Source of the DNA: Chryseosolibacter indicum
GTDB lineage: Bacteria; Bacteroidota; Bacteroidia; Cytophagales; Cyclobacteriaceae
Length of the DNA stretch: 64,000 nt
Direction of reading: 5' to 3'
Assembly: GCF_018598585.1 (NCBI RefSeq)
Contig: NZ_JAHESD010000006.1
Span: 62,001 to 126,000, forward strand
Below are positions 18,015-26,415 of this stretch, piece after piece. The notes below the pieces were generated by a model. The model saw only the letters and a program-made list of their open reading frames with translations, ran no database searches and had not been told where the DNA came from. Made by a program: the position numbers and the translations under genes. Position 1 is the first letter of the stretch. Every line of letters begins with the position of its first letter.

Positions 18015-19370
18015 TTATCTTTCCGCGCAATCTTCTTTTAAGGCAGGCTCATTTGGTGTTTCCTGCCATACTTCATTTTCAAATAATAACCGATATTCTT
18101 CCTGCCACCAACCAGGTTCTGACATTACCGAATGAACGTATTCTGGTTCCTCCGAAAGTCGGCTTATATACTCTGCTAGCGGTGTAGGTGAGGGTGTACC
18201 TGAACTCATATCAAATGCTCCAGCTTCGTAGTCCCCGCCATCATTAGTCAGCAAGCGATTCCAACCATAAGACCCAAGCATAGCCCAAGTAGTGAGAGCA
18301 CGAAGGTCTACTCCTTTGTTAATTAGTTCAATACAAGTATTACGTATCTGCCCAAACCATCTGATCTTGTTATCCTCATCGCAATTGATATGTACCTCTG
18401 TTAGAACCAAGGGAATATGATAGCGTTCCCATACTTCGGATATCAGTACTTTCGGGCCTGAAGTTTCACTCAACCGGATACGAACAGCTTCAACATCGGC
18501 ATACCGTAATTTATTGTTGCCGCCTAGCTTCTCAGGTGGATATTTAGAAATGTTTTCGTCTAGGTATCTTTCAGAGGTAGCATAATAGTCCAAACCAATA
18601 ATATCAGGAGGGCAATGATTTTCCTGAAAAAAGACGAAATCACCTTCGCTCATACCGTTCGCCATTAAGTAATTAGCCATAGTATGATGTTTATTTACCT
18701 TTCCGCACAATAAATCGTAAGTCAGCCAGCGCCTCTGATTTTCAAAATCTGCCTGGTACCGCAACAGTGGTGTACTGTATACCTTGGCGAGGTCTTCAGT
18801 TTGTATCAGTTTAGCATGCGGATTTACTTCCCGTATTGCTTTCATTGAAAGCACTACACCTTTCAATTCATTTAGTAAAGCCCGTACAAATGACTTATCA
18901 TCTTTCTGATGAGGAAACCAGAACCCATACAAGCAGCAAAAGCGAGCTGTCGTGAGCGGTTCATTTACGGGTGTATAATACTCTATCCACGGATACCTCA
19001 ATGCAACTTGTCTTGCAAATTCCGCAAGCCTGTTCGGAAATTCAGGGTGAAGTATATCTGCATATAGCGGACCACTGCCATGGTGAACAAGACCAGCAAT
19101 GGGTTTTATGTTAGATGATTTAAGTGCCTTTAAAGCCCTGTCAGTAAAGGTCCAATCTATAGTAGAATCCATGCGGGGCTTAAGCCTTTCCCAAATAATG
19201 GGATACCGCATGGATTGAATACCGAGTTCAGAAAACAATGCTATATCACTTTCTATCCTCTGGTAATGATTATTATACTGTAACTGATCAAAAAAATTAT
19301 CTCCTACCCTATTATACGAACACTCTATACCTCCCCAAATTTCAGGTAGTTTGGAAAACTTTTTCTCCAT
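18015..19370 (-). CDS. GH1-like protein of the glf operon (stand-alone form)
   Basis: 451 residues. The opening PEIWGGIECSYNRVGDNFFDQ and the block YYTPVNEPLTTARFCCLYGFWFPH match the N-terminal GH1-like half of proteins that in other bacteria continue into an RmlD-type (dTDP-4-dehydrorhamnose reductase-like) domain. Here the protein ends soon after the barrel, so the reductase half is absent. Acid/base E137 (VNEP) and a nucleophile-type Glu in LVLTEVHINCD are both present, so it may be active. Two in-frame ATGs, 19376 and 19370, are possible; both overlap the glf stop region, implying translational coupling. The role is probably in trimming or transfer of a glycan that contains galactofuranose (inference). 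Confidence 0.85.
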   Translation of the reverse strand: MEKKFSKLPEIWGGIECSYNRVGDNFFDQLQYNNHYQRIESDIALFSELGIQSMRYPIIWERLKPRMDSTIDWTFTDRALKALKSSNIKPIAGLVHHGSGPLYADILHPEFPNRLAEFARQVALRYPWIEYYTPVNEPLTTARFCCLYGFWFPHQKDDKSFVRALLNELKGVVLSMKAIREVNPHAKLIQTEDLAKVYSTPLLRYQADFENQRRWLTYDLLCGKVNKHHTMANYLMANGMSEGDFVFFQENHCPPDIIGLDYYATSERYLDENISKYPPEKLGGNNKLRYADVEAVRIRLSETSGPKVLISEVWERYHIPLVLTEVHINCDEDNKIRWFGQIRNTCIELINKGVDLRALTTWAMLGSYGWNRLLTNDGGDYEAGAFDMSSGTPSPTPLAEYISRLSEEPEYVHSVMSEPGWWQEEYRLLFENEVWQETPNEPALKEDCAER

Positions 19371-20478
19371 TAACATGTTTCTCTGATTGCTGTTGCGATA
19401 TCTTATCAAACAAAGCCAAAGACTGCGCAACGACCTGGTCCATATTGTAATACTTATAAGTAGCAAGACGTCCCGTAAAGTATGTATTAGTCATTGCATT
19501 AGCCAATTGCTGATACTTCTTATATATCTCAGCATTCTCAGGCCTTGGGATCGGATAATAAGGATCTCCCTCTGCCTTGGGATACTCATAAACTATTGAC
19601 GTTTTAGGATGCTTTTGGCCAGTCAGATACTTAAATTCCGTGATCCTTGTATAAGCATGCTCATTAGGATAATTTACTGTACCTGTTGCCTGGAATACTT
19701 CCGTATCCAGAGTTTCAAACTTGAACTCCAATGATCTGTAAGGAAGTCTTCCATAACAATAGTTAAAGAAGCTATCTATTGGTCCTGTATAAATCAGAAA
19801 CTTGTAAGGTATAACATCAATAATTTCTCTATAGTCCGTGTTCAACATGATCTTGATGTTCGGATGCGAAAGCATTTTTTGAAACATTTTAGTATATCCA
19901 TGCAATGGCATTGCCTGAAATGTATCCGTAAAATAACGATCATCTTTATTAGTACGTGTCGGAACACGAGCTGTTACAGAAGCATCAAGCTCAGAAGGAT
20001 CGAGATCCCACTGCTTACGCGTATAGTATTTAAAGAATTTCTCGTATAGTTCCTTTCCTACTTTACTAACAACCACATCTTCTGAAGTCAGAATTTTATC
20101 TTTCTTCTCAGCCTTTGATTCAAAGAAAGCTTCAAGTTGAGAGCAATCGAGGTTCAAGTTATAGAGTGTATTAATCGTTGTAAGATTAATTGGAATAGGC
20201 ACTAACTGGCCATCTACACTAGCAAGAACTCTATGTTCGTACGGTCTCCATTGAGTAAATTGACCTAAATAGTCAAATACTCTCTTGGCATTAGTATGAA
20301 ATATATGCGGCCCATACTTATGGATCAGTATTCCATCTTTGTTATAATAGTCATATGCATTACCTGCAATATGATCACGCTGATCAATGATCAAAACTTT
20401 TTTGTCAGCAACACTCGCCAACCGCTCGGCCAGAACACTTCCTGCAAACCCAGCACCTACTATTAAATAATCAAACAT
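19342..20478 (-). CDS. glf: UDP-galactopyranose mutase
   Basis: 378 residues. The FAD-binding N-terminus is FDYLIVGAGFAGSVLAERLA. The family signatures GNAYDYYNKDGILIHKYGPHIFHTN, YTRKQWDLDPSELDASVTARVPTR and the C-terminal GRLATYKYYNMDQVVAQSLALF are all present at full family length. The flavoenzyme ring-contracts UDP-galactopyranose to UDP-galactofuranose in the cytosol. It overlaps the upstream glycosyltransferase by 8 bp and the downstream GH1-like gene by about 29 bp. The cell therefore probably builds a galactofuranose-containing surface glycan. Confidence 0.95.
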   Translation of the reverse strand: MFDYLIVGAGFAGSVLAERLASVADKKVLIIDQRDHIAGNAYDYYNKDGILIHKYGPHIFHTNAKRVFDYLGQFTQWRPYEHRVLASVDGQLVPIPINLTTINTLYNLNLDCSQLEAFFESKAEKKDKILTSEDVVVSKVGKELYEKFFKYYTRKQWDLDPSELDASVTARVPTRTNKDDRYFTDTFQAMPLHGYTKMFQKMLSHPNIKIMLNTDYREIIDVIPYKFLIYTGPIDSFFNYCYGRLPYRSLEFKFETLDTEVFQATGTVNYPNEHAYTRITEFKYLTGQKHPKTSIVYEYPKAEGDPYYPIPRPENAEIYKKYQQLANAMTNTYFTGRLATYKYYNMDQVVAQSLALFDKISQQQSEKHVNGEKVFQTT

Positions 20479-21625
20479 ACACTTGTTCTTTTACACTTGT
20501 CATTCTTTGTTTTTCGTTCAGCTTTCTAGTTATTAGATACATCATCTTTTGCCATGTCTTATCCCATGAATTTTGAGAGAGTAGATCGTCAACATTGTCA
20601 AGCCACTCTTCTCTGTCATGATTCTCAAGTTCTAATGAAACAACCCTAACAAATTCTTCAGAAGTACCTGCAATGTTTACAAGCCCATGTCTTCCATACT
20701 GACGGATGACATCTATAATTGGTGTTGAAACCACAGGCTTACCTGCAGCCAAATACTCAGGTGTTTTAGTAGGACTTATATAACGAGTGGATTCATTATG
20801 TGCGAAAGGCATCATAGCAACATCCCATCCTGAAATATAGTCCGGTAATTCGCTATAGGGCTTCATTCCCAAGTAGTGGATATTGGTAAGATTTGGTAAT
20901 GAGTTTGGATCTATCTTGGTTACAGGCCCAATCATTACAAAATGCCAATCTGGTTTCCGTTTTGCTACTGCTTCAACTAAATCGAAGTCCATTCGCTCAT
21001 CTAATACACCAAAAAAACCAATTCTTGGATGTGGAATGGAAGCCTGATCTTCTGGATCAGCGCTATAAGTTCGCGCTTTGTTAAAGTGAGGTACATCTAT
21101 ACTACTCGGAAACGCATGCACATCTGGATGCTTATGTTTCTTAGCTTCGTACAAGCTATATCCCCCGGTAAATACCAAATCCGCCTTACCAAAAAGTTCG
21201 TTCTCTTTTTCTCTGAGTCCGTGAGGAGCAAACTTAAAAGCCGACAACTCATCCATACAATCGTAAATAATGATAATTGGATTGAAGTGGTCTGAAAAAG
21301 CCAATGACATTGGTGTGTAGTACCAGAAGAAATAGTTAACAATTTCCTTTTCCAAAAAGAATTTGGTAAACAACTCGCGTTGTTGAGAGACATTGATATC
21401 ATCACTGTTTCCTGGTGCCAGGTGAGGAACAAGCACCCAGATATTTTCTATTGGGTTATTTACCTCTAAAAAGCTATCGCCAGAAGCATCATGTATGGGC
21501 TCTTCAACAAAAAAAACTCTTCCGTTCTTCGCATATCGGCTCATTAGATGCTGGGGTCTCTGGTAGACAAAATTCCAGCGTAAATGAGAGAAGCACACAA
21601 GATCAGTAGAAGTGGTATTTGGCAT
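20471..21625 (-). CDS. Glycosyltransferase (TuaH-like, GT4-type) paired with glf
   Basis: 384 residues, GT-B fold. It starts DLVCFSHLRWNFVYQRPQHLMSRYA, typical of TuaH-like glycosyltransferases found beside glf. The donor-binding half has RIGFFGVLDERMDFDLVEAVA, then YISPTKTPEYLAAGKPVVSTPI, where the Glu of the ExxxxxxxE-like region sits. No signal peptide is present; it is cytoplasmic or peripheral. It is the first gene of the four-gene operon and, given the overlap with glf, most likely uses a nucleotide sugar related to galactofuranose (inference). Confidence 0.9.
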   Translation of the reverse strand: MPNTTSTDLVCFSHLRWNFVYQRPQHLMSRYAKNGRVFFVEEPIHDASGDSFLEVNNPIENIWVLVPHLAPGNSDDINVSQQRELFTKFFLEKEIVNYFFWYYTPMSLAFSDHFNPIIIIYDCMDELSAFKFAPHGLREKENELFGKADLVFTGGYSLYEAKKHKHPDVHAFPSSIDVPHFNKARTYSADPEDQASIPHPRIGFFGVLDERMDFDLVEAVAKRKPDWHFVMIGPVTKIDPNSLPNLTNIHYLGMKPYSELPDYISGWDVAMMPFAHNESTRYISPTKTPEYLAAGKPVVSTPIIDVIRQYGRHGLVNIAGTSEEFVRVVSLELENHDREEWLDNVDDLLSQNSWDKTWQKMMYLITRKLNEKQRMTSVKEQVYV

Positions 21626-22606
21626 AGGACTCAGTATTTTATTCGGTCAAATATTGATATTTCTATGCCATTAAAACATTTATTGGTTTATCAAGGAAAT
21701 TTCGAAACTTTTTACTTTAATGTGTAGAAAAATACACAATACCTTTGCATTTGCTTGTAGAAAAATGCAACAAGGGGTTAAAAAAACACCGGAATAATAA
21801 CCAATTAGTTATGTATACATCGCGCACAAAATATCCTAAACAAAATTAACCTTGTCTTACACAACGTACTGGCTATCTTAATCAAGCGGCGTTTGTATTG
21901 AGGTGAAAGCAGTTTGCGAATTAATATACGCATCCAGGTGATTTAGTATTTTTAGATATATTACTTCAGCATTCTTTTTAAAATTCCTAAAACCCATTAA
22001 GGGCATTAATGACTTTAAGACTATCCCAATCTGTCGGGCTGTTATCACCTGTTTCAAATCTTTTACGCCTCTTAAAATCGCTTTTTACTTACAGAAAGCA
22101 CTCTCTTAAGTCTTGTTTTGCTAAATTAGAAAGTTGTAATACTTAAACATTTAAATTCTTATTTAATGTAGCTCTCTGACTCATTTAATATTTCGGCTAG
22201 TCACCAACTCCTTTTTACCGCAATATCGAATGCTCTTCCGCAGCAATCGTTACGTCTTAATTTCTCCATAGAACATTTACCTAAAAATCTACGTTGATGA
22301 ACAGCACTATCATTCGTCTGACAAATCTCTTCATTATCCTCACTGCTAACAGAGTTTCTTTTTTGTTCTTTATACTGCTTTATGGTGATCCAAATCTAAT
22401 AAAAAGGGACAAGTACCATTGTTCTAAATACGCATTACCTAATTATTCCAGCTCGTCCAATTACAGAACTTCTAATCATTTACAAGTAGGAATAACAAAA
22501 CGGCAGTTAATTGCAAGATGTTGCACAACGTACTCAAAATCAGAATTATAAATTAAAATCACCAAAGGCACCATATTTTCCTTTTAATAAACAGAAAATA
22601 TTAGCG
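21626..22606. other. Long intergenic region (981 bp) without a convincing gene
   Basis: Divergent spacer between the glf operon (minus) and ligD (plus). It is very AT-rich. Close to the glf-operon side it holds two consecutive small hairpins with an exact -7 element between them (21721-21770). The only longer reading frame (22294-22551) has no family pattern and biased composition, and I do not accept it. An untranslated RNA is possible but not shown. Confidence 0.5.
21721..21770 (+). promoter_or_regulatory. -7-like box flanked by two hairpins sharing a repeat
   Basis: TACCTTTGC at 21740-21748 fits TAnnTTTG. Upstream, TGTGTA/TACACA (21721-21738) forms a small hairpin; downstream, TTGCATTT/AAATGCAA (21745-21770) forms another. 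The sequence TGTAGAAAAAT occurs in both (21723 and 21756). No clear -33 TTTG is seen and the next plus-strand gene is about 860 bp away, so the target is unknown. Confidence 0.35.
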
Positions 22607-24634
22607 ATGGCAACAGCAACCAGCAAGAAGAGAAAAGTAACTGCATCTAAAGCGCCTCAAGCACTAAAGCCTATTGTTGATAAGCAAAAAAATGAAAACA
22701 ACGTGGATAACAAAAGGATGCGTTCTGTAAGAAGTAGCGGAAAAGAAAAGCTAACTTCTTATATAAAACCAATGCTTGCTACTTTACATGACAAACCTTT
22801 TGATGATGATAAGTGGATTTTTGAAATTAAGTGGGATGGATATAGAGCAATAGCTGAGGCAAGTAAACAAGGAGCGGTTAAGTTGTACTCAAGAAATGGT
22901 CTATCGTTTTTAAAGCTCTACCCTAAAATAGCCGATGCTATTTCTTCTATTAAAGAAGATGTAGTTTTTGACGGCGAGATTGTTGTGTTTAACGAAGATA
23001 ACAAACCCGATTTTCAAAAATTGCAACAATATGATATGCATCGCTCCTTGCCAATACTTTATTATGTTTTTGATTGCTTGTCATACCAAGGAAAATCAAT
23101 TAAGCATCTTCCCCTTATAGAAAGAAAAAAAATAGCGCAGTCTATAATACCAAAAGGTAGCATCATACGGTATTCAGACCACGTAGAAGGTGAAGGCAAC
23201 AGCTTCTTCGAGCATGTGCTGAAGATGAACCTTGAAGGTATGATTGCCAAGAGAGCCGACGGCACTTATCTTGAAGGAAAAAGATCAAAAGACTGGCTGA
23301 AGATAAAAAACCATAATACTCAAGAAGCCATTATTGCAGGATATACTGCTCCTCGAGGTAGCCGCACACTTATAGGAGCGCTTGTACTGGCGATTAAAGC
23401 AGGTGGAAAGCTGAAGTACGTTGGACATACTGGAACAGGCTTCACAACGGACATTCTCAAGGAACTTTATAAAAAACTTCAGCCTCTTAAACGACTAAAA
23501 TCTCCATTTGATTATAAGATTCCTGTAAATGGACAAGTTACATGGGTCGAGCCTGAACTTGTATGTGCAATTAAGTTTTCTGAAATAACAGAAGATGGAA
23601 TTTTACGCCATCCGGTGTATCAAGGTTTACGTATCGATAAATCAGCTGATGAAACGACTTCAATAGATGCACCTATTCATGTTGAAAATTCCATAAAAGA
23701 CAACACCGCAAAGAAAAATCAGAAGCAAAAATCTGAAACCATCAAAATCAACGGCCATGAGTTAACCATTACTAATAAACAAAAGGTTTACTGGCCTTCG
23801 GAAAAAATCACAAAGGGAGACGTAATCAACTACTACAATAGTATACATAAGTACATTCTGCCTTACTTAAAAGACAGACCTGAATCTCTACGAAGAAACC
23901 CTAACGGAATAAAGGATGAAGGCTTCTTTCAAAAGGATGCGGGAGATTCAATCCCGAATTGGATAAAGACTTCTGCAATTGAGGCCGAGAGCGCACATAA
24001 AATGGTTGACTATATTATTTGCAACGACCTTGCTACACTGCTCTATTTGAACAATCTAGGTTGCATTGAACTGAATCCATGGAATTCAAGATTAAATAAA
24101 CTTGATCATCCCGATTATATGGTGCTTGACCTTGATCCCTCAGAAGAAAATACCTTTGACCAGGTAATTGAAACTGCGCAAGTTGTTCATGATATACTTG
24201 AAAAGGCAGGGGCACAATCGTACTGCAAAACATCAGGAGCCTCGGGACTGCATATCTATATTCCATTACATGCAGCTTATACTTATGAAGAAATAAGGGC
24301 GTTTGCCGAAATTATCGCGCGTCTTACGGAAGAAAAGCTACCCAAGACTACCACCGTGGAACGTGCACTTAACAAGCGAAATGGAAAACTCTATCTCGAT
24401 TACCTGCAGAACAAGAAAGGACAAACACTTGCGGCGGTTTATAGTGTGCGACCAAAACCTGGTGCAATTGTTTCAACGCCCTTGTTATGGAAGGAAGTAA
24501 AGCCCGGGCTACATCCCTCTCAATTTCACATTTTCAACATACAAGAACGCCTGCAAACACACGGCGACCTGTTTGCAAGTGTCTTAAAAGATAAAATCAA
24601 TGTAAAGAAATGCTTGAAGAATTTAGGAATATAA
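22607..24634 (+). CDS. ligD: ATP-dependent DNA ligase D, ligase-polymerase form
   Basis: 675 residues from the ATG at 22607. A basic ~45-residue tail leads into the ligase domain: nucleophile Lys75 in EIKWDGYRA (motif I), RNG, FDGEIVV, EGMIAKRADGTY and DWLKIK, then the OB domain. From about residue 378 follows the LigD polymerase/primase domain: INGHELTITNKQKVYWP, LDLDPSE with the metal-binding Asp pair, TSGASGLHIYIPL and the third Asp in LYLDYLQNKKG. The N-terminal 3'-phosphoesterase domain common in Bacteroidota and Pseudomonas LigD is absent. It should join double-strand breaks by end joining with Ku, but no ku gene is in the window. The FAD/Rieske gene follows after 12 bp. Confidence 0.93.
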   Translation: MATATSKKRKVTASKAPQALKPIVDKQKNENNVDNKRMRSVRSSGKEKLTSYIKPMLATLHDKPFDDDKWIFEIKWDGYRAIAEASKQGAVKLYSRNGLSFLKLYPKIADAISSIKEDVVFDGEIVVFNEDNKPDFQKLQQYDMHRSLPILYYVFDCLSYQGKSIKHLPLIERKKIAQSIIPKGSIIRYSDHVEGEGNSFFEHVLKMNLEGMIAKRADGTYLEGKRSKDWLKIKNHNTQEAIIAGYTAPRGSRTLIGALVLAIKAGGKLKYVGHTGTGFTTDILKELYKKLQPLKRLKSPFDYKIPVNGQVTWVEPELVCAIKFSEITEDGILRHPVYQGLRIDKSADETTSIDAPIHVENSIKDNTAKKNQKQKSETIKINGHELTITNKQKVYWPSEKITKGDVINYYNSIHKYILPYLKDRPESLRRNPNGIKDEGFFQKDAGDSIPNWIKTSAIEAESAHKMVDYIICNDLATLLYLNNLGCIELNPWNSRLNKLDHPDYMVLDLDPSEENTFDQVIETAQVVHDILEKAGAQSYCKTSGASGLHIYIPLHAAYTYEEIRAFAEIIARLTEEKLPKTTTVERALNKRNGKLYLDYLQNKKGQTLAAVYSVRPKPGAIVSTPLLWKEVKPGLHPSQFHIFNIQERLQTHGDLFASVLKDKINVKKCLKNLGI

Positions 24635-24646
24635 TTAAGAATACTT

Positions 24647-26233
24647 ATGAGTCAACAAATAATTTCAGGAACAAATCAACAGTCAGGAGTTTTAACTTCA
24701 GGAGCTAATATATCCTACTGGATAGATTCCGCTGAGCCTATTCTATTTACTCCCCTTAACGAAGATTTGCTAACAGACGTAGTAGTTGTTGGTGGAGGGA
24801 TATCAGGATTATCAATAGCATATTGCTTATGTAAAGCAGGGCGTTCTGTTGTTGTTATTGAAGATGGAGCTATCGGCAGCGGTGAAACAGGAAGAACGAC
24901 GGCGCATATAGTTAATGCATTGGATGATCGGTATTCTGAGATTGAATCAATGTTGGGAGAACAGGAATCACGTTTAGCAGCAGATAGCCATACAGCAGCT
25001 ATAAACTTTATAGAGCGTGTCGTTAAAGAAGAAAACATTGACTGTGATTTCAAAAGAATTGATGGCTATTTATTCCTTCATCCTAGTGACGAGATCAAGA
25101 CATTAGAGGAAGAACTTGATGCTACAAGGAGGGCAGGAATTCCTACTGAATTACTACCAAACGTTCCGGGAGGCATTCATGCTATGGGACCAAGTTTGCG
25201 CTTTCCCAGTCAGGCACAATTTCACCCAATGAAATATTTAAAGGGGCTTGCAGATGCAGTCATCCGACTTGGAGGAAGAATTTATACAGAGACAAGGGCT
25301 ACGGAATTCAAACAACAAATAGTTGTAGCCAATGACCATACACTTACTGCGAATTATGTTGTTGTAGCTACCAATACTCCGGTAAATGACATTGTTACCA
25401 TGCATACCAAACAACATCCTTATCGCACTTATGTCATTGGCGCATTGGTGCCAAAGGGGATGCTTGAGTATTCACTTTGGTGGGACTCAGGAGACATGGA
25501 TTCCAAGTGGGTCACGGATCCTTATCACTATGCAAGGTTACAACCTTATAATGAACAGTTCGACTTGTTAATTGTTGGAGGAGAAGACCACAAAACGGGA
25601 CAAGCCGAAGAAGAAAATATTCCGGAGGAGAACAGATATTCAAACCTAATAAGCTGGACACAGCAGCACTTTCCTCAGGTTATCGATATTGTTTATCATT
25701 GGTCTGGTCAGGTAATGGAACCCGTAGATGCACTCGCATTTATTGGAAAAAATCCTGGTGATAAAAGTACGTACATCGCCACGGGAGATTCGGGAAACGG
25801 CATGACCCATGGCACTATATCTGGAATGTTAATCGCTGACTTGATTCAGGGTATAGAAAATCCATGGGAGAAGATTTATGATCCCTCACGCATTACTGCG
25901 AAGGCTACCAAGGAATACCTTACAGAAGTTAGCAACATGACAGTTCAATATCTCGATTATCTAAGCCCTGGCGACATAAAAACCATCAATGAATTGGAAC
26001 CAAACCAGGGGGCAATTATGAATCTGGGTGTAAAAAAGGCTGCGGTATACCGTGATGAAAAAAATGTACTGCACACTTATTCAGCGATATGTCCACATCT
26101 TGGTTGTGTTGTTCAATGGAATGGAAGTGAGAAATCATTTGATTGTCCATGTCATGGCTCAAGGTTTACCACAGAAGGAAAGGTAGTTAACGGGCCAGCG
26201 AAGAGTGATTTGAAAAAGATTGTGATTAATTGA
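24647..26233 (+). CDS. FAD-dependent oxidoreductase with C-terminal Rieske domain
   Basis: 528 residues. A DAO-type flavoprotein domain comes first: VVVVGGGISGLS with the dinucleotide loop at 49-54, then GAIGSGETGRTTAH and a closing ATGDSGNGMTHGTISG. The last ~90 residues are a Rieske [2Fe-2S] domain with C482-P-H484 and C500-x-x-H503. Relatives of this fused form occur in many bacteria; the substrate is unknown. It lacks a signal peptide. It begins 12 bp after ligD, so the two are probably co-transcribed, and a hairpin terminator follows. Why a Rieske flavoprotein should travel with a repair ligase is unclear. Confidence 0.92.
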   Translation: MSQQIISGTNQQSGVLTSGANISYWIDSAEPILFTPLNEDLLTDVVVVGGGISGLSIAYCLCKAGRSVVVIEDGAIGSGETGRTTAHIVNALDDRYSEIESMLGEQESRLAADSHTAAINFIERVVKEENIDCDFKRIDGYLFLHPSDEIKTLEEELDATRRAGIPTELLPNVPGGIHAMGPSLRFPSQAQFHPMKYLKGLADAVIRLGGRIYTETRATEFKQQIVVANDHTLTANYVVVATNTPVNDIVTMHTKQHPYRTYVIGALVPKGMLEYSLWWDSGDMDSKWVTDPYHYARLQPYNEQFDLLIVGGEDHKTGQAEEENIPEENRYSNLISWTQQHFPQVIDIVYHWSGQVMEPVDALAFIGKNPGDKSTYIATGDSGNGMTHGTISGMLIADLIQGIENPWEKIYDPSRITAKATKEYLTEVSNMTVQYLDYLSPGDIKTINELEPNQGAIMNLGVKKAAVYRDEKNVLHTYSAICPHLGCVVQWNGSEKSFDCPCHGSRFTTEGKVVNGPAKSDLKKIVIN

Positions 26234-26247
26234 GATCCTTTTAAATG

Positions 26248-26281
26248 ATAGAAGAACGGGATACAAAGCCTGTTCTTCTAT
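26248..26281 (+). terminator. Hairpin after the ligD-oxidoreductase operon
   Basis: A stem of about 13 bp (AGAAGAACGGG with CCTGTTCTTCT at its core, one G-T pair) closes an 8-nt loop just after the stop at 26233. The following T-run is weak. Confidence 0.6.
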
Positions 26282-26415
26282 TATTGCTACTGCCACCTCC
26301 GATCATAAAAACCGCAAAGTAAATATAAATGTTACGTTTAGATTAATGCAGTAGGAGTAGCAAACTGTTGACTGAGCTAACTTTTTACTATCTTTCGAGA
26401 CCAGAAGCTACGATC

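Noticed and set aside
22294-22551. An 85-codon open frame upstream of ligD
   Set aside because: Low-complexity AT-rich composition, overlaps the ligD upstream frame and has no recognisable motif; more likely chance.
22511-22606. Longer ligD start
   Set aside because: The extra residues before the ATG at 22607 are compositionally unlike the protein and do not add a phosphoesterase domain.
21626-22606. tRNA or riboswitch in the long spacer
   Set aside because: No cloverleaf, T-loop GTTCRAAYC-like motif or known riboswitch core could be found by eye.
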